Shown here: piece by piece, positions 6,896-8,409 of the stretch
Numbering within the stretch: the stretch's first letter is position 1
Layout of the letters: the number at the start of each line of letters is the position of its first letter
DNA from: an uncultured Bacteroidales bacterium
GTDB taxonomy: Bacteria; Bacteroidota; Bacteroidia; Bacteroidales; Bacteroidaceae
NCBI GenBank assembly: GCA_937995875.1
Contig: CALKIW010000003.1
Location: forward strand, 1 to 8,409
Direction of reading: 5' to 3'
DNA: 8,409 nucleotides
Notes under the pieces: model-generated
What the model was told of the DNA's origin: nothing
The model's database searches: none
Seen by the model: only the letters and a program-made list of their open reading frames with translations
Program-made: the position numbers and the translations under genes

Positions 6896-8332
6896 ATGAA
6901 TAGAAATATAATCAGGCTTGCAGCTCTCCTTCTTCCGTTGCTTGGCATGGTCAGTAGCTGTAGCGACAAGGAGGATATAGTCTTCGACCACGAGCAAGCC
7001 GCTTTTGAAACTAAGGCTGACGCGATATTGATGGAGGCTATTATGCCTGCGTCTACAACCGCAGAAGAGGATGTCTATATTGTCGGAGCATTCAATGGAC
7101 TTGACGATAAGAGTGTGATTGGCAATGAGAAGTATAAACTCACTCCATCTGAAATCATTGCCGAAAAGCGTGGTATCTACCTCAACCCTCACGATTTTGT
7201 GAATGGCAAAACCCTTGCAGACGGTTATCATTTCGTTTCGTCGGCACAGCGCAATGAGGTTTCGGCTCTTGGTGATACCATTATTCGTACTGAAAACCCG
7301 GCTGTGGGCACACGTACCAATGTATATATCACCAAATGGGCGGCCTATTTCGACCCGGCTCCGGAAGAAGTGACTCACGACGGTTTCGTGGTTTATGTGG
7401 ACAACCAGACCACTTGGGATGCACTCACGCTCTATATGTGGGGTGATACCAACGATTTGAACGGCGGATGGCCGGGCATGGCACCTACGGGGACTGTGGT
7501 TGTCGACGGCACCACTTACACCTATTTTGACATGGGTGAGGCCAATGCGGGACTTGCTGAAAACCTTATCTTCAACAACAATGGTGGTGGCCTACAACTT
7601 CCCGATTTCGCTTATACCATCGACCATGATGTGTATCTGCGCATCACCGACACCGGTGTGGAGGAACTCAATGCAGGACCCAAGCACGACGGTTTCGTGG
7701 TTTATGTGGACAACCAGACCACTTGGGATGCACTCACGCTCTATATGTGGGGTGATGTCAACGACTTGAACGGTGGATGGCCGGGTATGGCTCCTACGGG
7801 CACACAGACCATCAAGGGTGTCACTTATACCTACTTCGATATGGGCGAAGCCAATACGGGGTTGAAAGAAAACCTTATCTTCAACAACAACAATGGTGGA
7901 TCGCAACTTTCCGATTTTGCCTATACCATCGATCATGATGTGTATCTACGCATCACCGATTCCGGAGTAGAGGAAATAGGTGGAAGCTCTGAAGAGAAAC
8001 CGGCTGATCCTGCCGCAGAGACTTTCAGGCTTTTCGTAGACAACCAAACCGGATGGGAAAACTCCGCGATGTATGTATGGGGCGACACCGAACTGTTTGG
8101 AGGATGGCCCGGTGCGGCTGCATCTTCAACTCAGGAGATAGACGGTGTGACCTATCAGGTATGGGAAATTGGTAAAGACGGAGCAACTTATCATCCCATT
8201 CTCAACAACAACGGAGGAGGAGAGCAGTTTGACTGTCCAGATGCCTTGACCGCAACCCAAGATTATTATTACAAGGTGACCGATGCTGGCTGGACAAAGA
8301 TCACGCCTGCGAGTGCCAAGCGAAATCGTTGA
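6896..8332 (+). CDS. Surface lipoprotein with three CBM26-like starch-binding modules (SusE/SusF position)
   Basis: Predicted surface glycan-binding protein that concentrates starch for the SusCD importer; no catalytic domain is seen. The 478-residue protein has a lipoprotein signal (VSSC, acylated Cys22) followed by SDKED, an acidic surface-export-like signal. Residues about 55-155 form an N-terminal domain with VYIVGAFNGL (60-69), resembling SusE/SusF-type beta-sandwiches. Three modules follow: 161-257, 264-360 and 377-469. Each has the pattern (V/F)xVDNQTxW, Y-x-WGD, GGWPG, a T-Y segment, ILNNN or IFNNN with glycines, and a closing YxxxTDxGxxxI-like strand. This resembles CBM26 starch-binding modules, in which Tyr and Trp side chains stack on glucose. 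Candidate stacking residues are Tyr180/Trp182/Trp192, Tyr283/Trp285/Trp295 and Tyr393/Trp395/Trp404. Modules 1 and 2 are near copies; module 3 has diverged. It starts only 11 bases after susD. SusE and SusF of B. thetaiotaomicron have different (CBM58-type) modules, so no sus symbol is given. The CBM family assignment comes from motif memory, not a profile search. Confidence 0.87.
   Translation: MNRNIIRLAALLLPLLGMVSSCSDKEDIVFDHEQAAFETKADAILMEAIMPASTTAEEDVYIVGAFNGLDDKSVIGNEKYKLTPSEIIAEKRGIYLNPHDFVNGKTLADGYHFVSSAQRNEVSALGDTIIRTENPAVGTRTNVYITKWAAYFDPAPEEVTHDGFVVYVDNQTTWDALTLYMWGDTNDLNGGWPGMAPTGTVVVDGTTYTYFDMGEANAGLAENLIFNNNGGGLQLPDFAYTIDHDVYLRITDTGVEELNAGPKHDGFVVYVDNQTTWDALTLYMWGDVNDLNGGWPGMAPTGTQTIKGVTYTYFDMGEANTGLKENLIFNNNNGGSQLSDFAYTIDHDVYLRITDSGVEEIGGSSEEKPADPAAETFRLFVDNQTGWENSAMYVWGDTELFGGWPGAAASSTQEIDGVTYQVWEIGKDGATYHPILNNNGGGEQFDCPDALTATQDYYYKVTDAGWTKITPASAKRNR
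7376..7975 (+). repeat. In-frame tandem duplication of starch-binding module (two copies, 309-base period)
   Basis: Copy 1 covers 7376-7666 and copy 2 covers 7685-7975, each 97 codons, separated by an 18-base linker encoding LNAGPK. The first 72 bases (7376-7447 and 7685-7756) are identical, including every third codon position. The remaining part is clearly homologous but has about twenty silent differences and a block of protein changes around VVVDGT versus QTIKGV. The reading frame is kept throughout, so the duplication is of a functional protein module rather than a random DNA repeat. Confidence 0.95.
8024..8302 (+). repeat. Third, diverged copy of the starch-binding module
   Basis: This segment encodes residues 377-469 of the lipoprotein and keeps the module landmarks VDNQTGW, YVWGD, GGWPG, VTY and ILNNNGGG, but there is little DNA identity to the two upstream copies. 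It is a few residues shorter between WGD and GGWPG (TELF instead of TNDLN or VNDLN). It is joined to module 2 by a linker rich in Glu, Pro, Ser and Ala (GGSSEEKPADPAAE). It is probably an older duplication or the ancestral module. Confidence 0.85.
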
Positions 8333-8370
8333 TTCTCACTTAAGAAGCAAGTGATAGTTAGTCGACCCTC

Positions 8371-8392
8371 AAAAAGGCGACATCGCATTTTT
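8371..8392. terminator. Possible intrinsic, bidirectional terminator
   Basis: Five A (8371-8375) face five T (8388-8392) around a GCG (8377-8379) / CGC (8384-8386) stem with loop ACAT and one G-A mismatch. The layout A-tract, stem, T-tract would serve transcripts from either side. It lies 38 bases after the stop of the last gene. The GC part is only three pairs, so the hairpin is weak. Confidence 0.35.
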
Positions 8393-8409
8393 CATATAGA
8401 CCTGCGGGA

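Larger units (their letters stand above)
58..8332 (+). other. Sus-type starch/alpha-glucan utilization operon (PUL core)
   Basis: Four same-strand genes with gaps of 43, 25 and 11 bases and no internal terminator-like hairpin that I can see: GH97 enzyme, SusC, SusD and a multi-module starch-binding lipoprotein. The order matches susB-susC-susD-susE of the B. thetaiotaomicron starch system. Surface capture, TonB-driven import and periplasmic hydrolysis are covered. Surface endo-amylase, neopullulanase and a regulator are absent from the window. Substrate alpha-glucan is inferred from two independent lines: the inverting-type GH97 active site and the CBM26-like modules. Confidence 0.85.

Noticed and set aside
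7376..7975. The tandem repeat as a CRISPR-like or mobile-element structure
   Set aside because: The repeats are in frame, have a 309-base period, and encode a complete carbohydrate-binding module. There are no spacers, inverted ends or transposase.
8336..8354. Hairpin TCACTT / AAGTGA with a 7-base loop just after the last stop codon
   Set aside because: The stem has six A/T-rich pairs and no T-run follows, so it does not qualify as a terminator; it may be chance.

Overview
This window is a compact polysaccharide utilization locus (PUL) of the starch-utilization (Sus) type from a member of the Bacteroidota. The strongest taxonomic signals are a SusC/SusD pair, lipoprotein signals with acidic residues right after the lipobox cysteine, and A/T-rich translation leaders without Shine-Dalgarno sequences ahead of genes 2-4. 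The order Bacteroidales is likely. The family (Prevotellaceae, Muribaculaceae or Bacteroidaceae) cannot be settled by reading alone, although the lipoprotein in gene 4 reminds me most of Prevotella-type starch loci.

Layout, all on the + strand: 1-57 is a short upstream flank; 58-2037 encodes a GH97 glycoside hydrolase like SusB; 2081-5026 a SusC-type TonB-dependent transporter; 5052-6884 a SusD-type substrate-binding lipoprotein; 6896-8332 a lipoprotein with three tandem starch-binding modules that occupies the SusE/SusF position. A possible intrinsic terminator follows at 8371-8392. The gaps between genes are 43, 25 and 11 bases, so the four genes look like one transcription unit. No RNA gene, insertion sequence, CRISPR array or phage gene is visible.

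Inferred division of labour: the multi-module lipoprotein and SusD hold alpha-glucan (starch, glycogen or their oligosaccharides) at the cell surface, SusC with its SusD lid imports malto-oligosaccharides using TonB energy, and the periplasmic GH97 enzyme releases glucose. The GH97 protein carries the glutamates of the inverting alpha-glucosidase branch and lacks the nucleophile aspartate of the retaining alpha-galactosidase branch. No surface endo-amylase (SusG-like GH13), periplasmic neopullulanase (SusA-like) or regulator (SusR-like) lies in the window; they may be just outside it.

I do not see a fundamentally new system. The most interesting feature is in the last gene: the first two binding modules share a 72-base stretch with no mismatch at all, while the rest of the same modules has about twenty silent differences. 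This points to local gene conversion or recombination within a surface glycan-binding protein.
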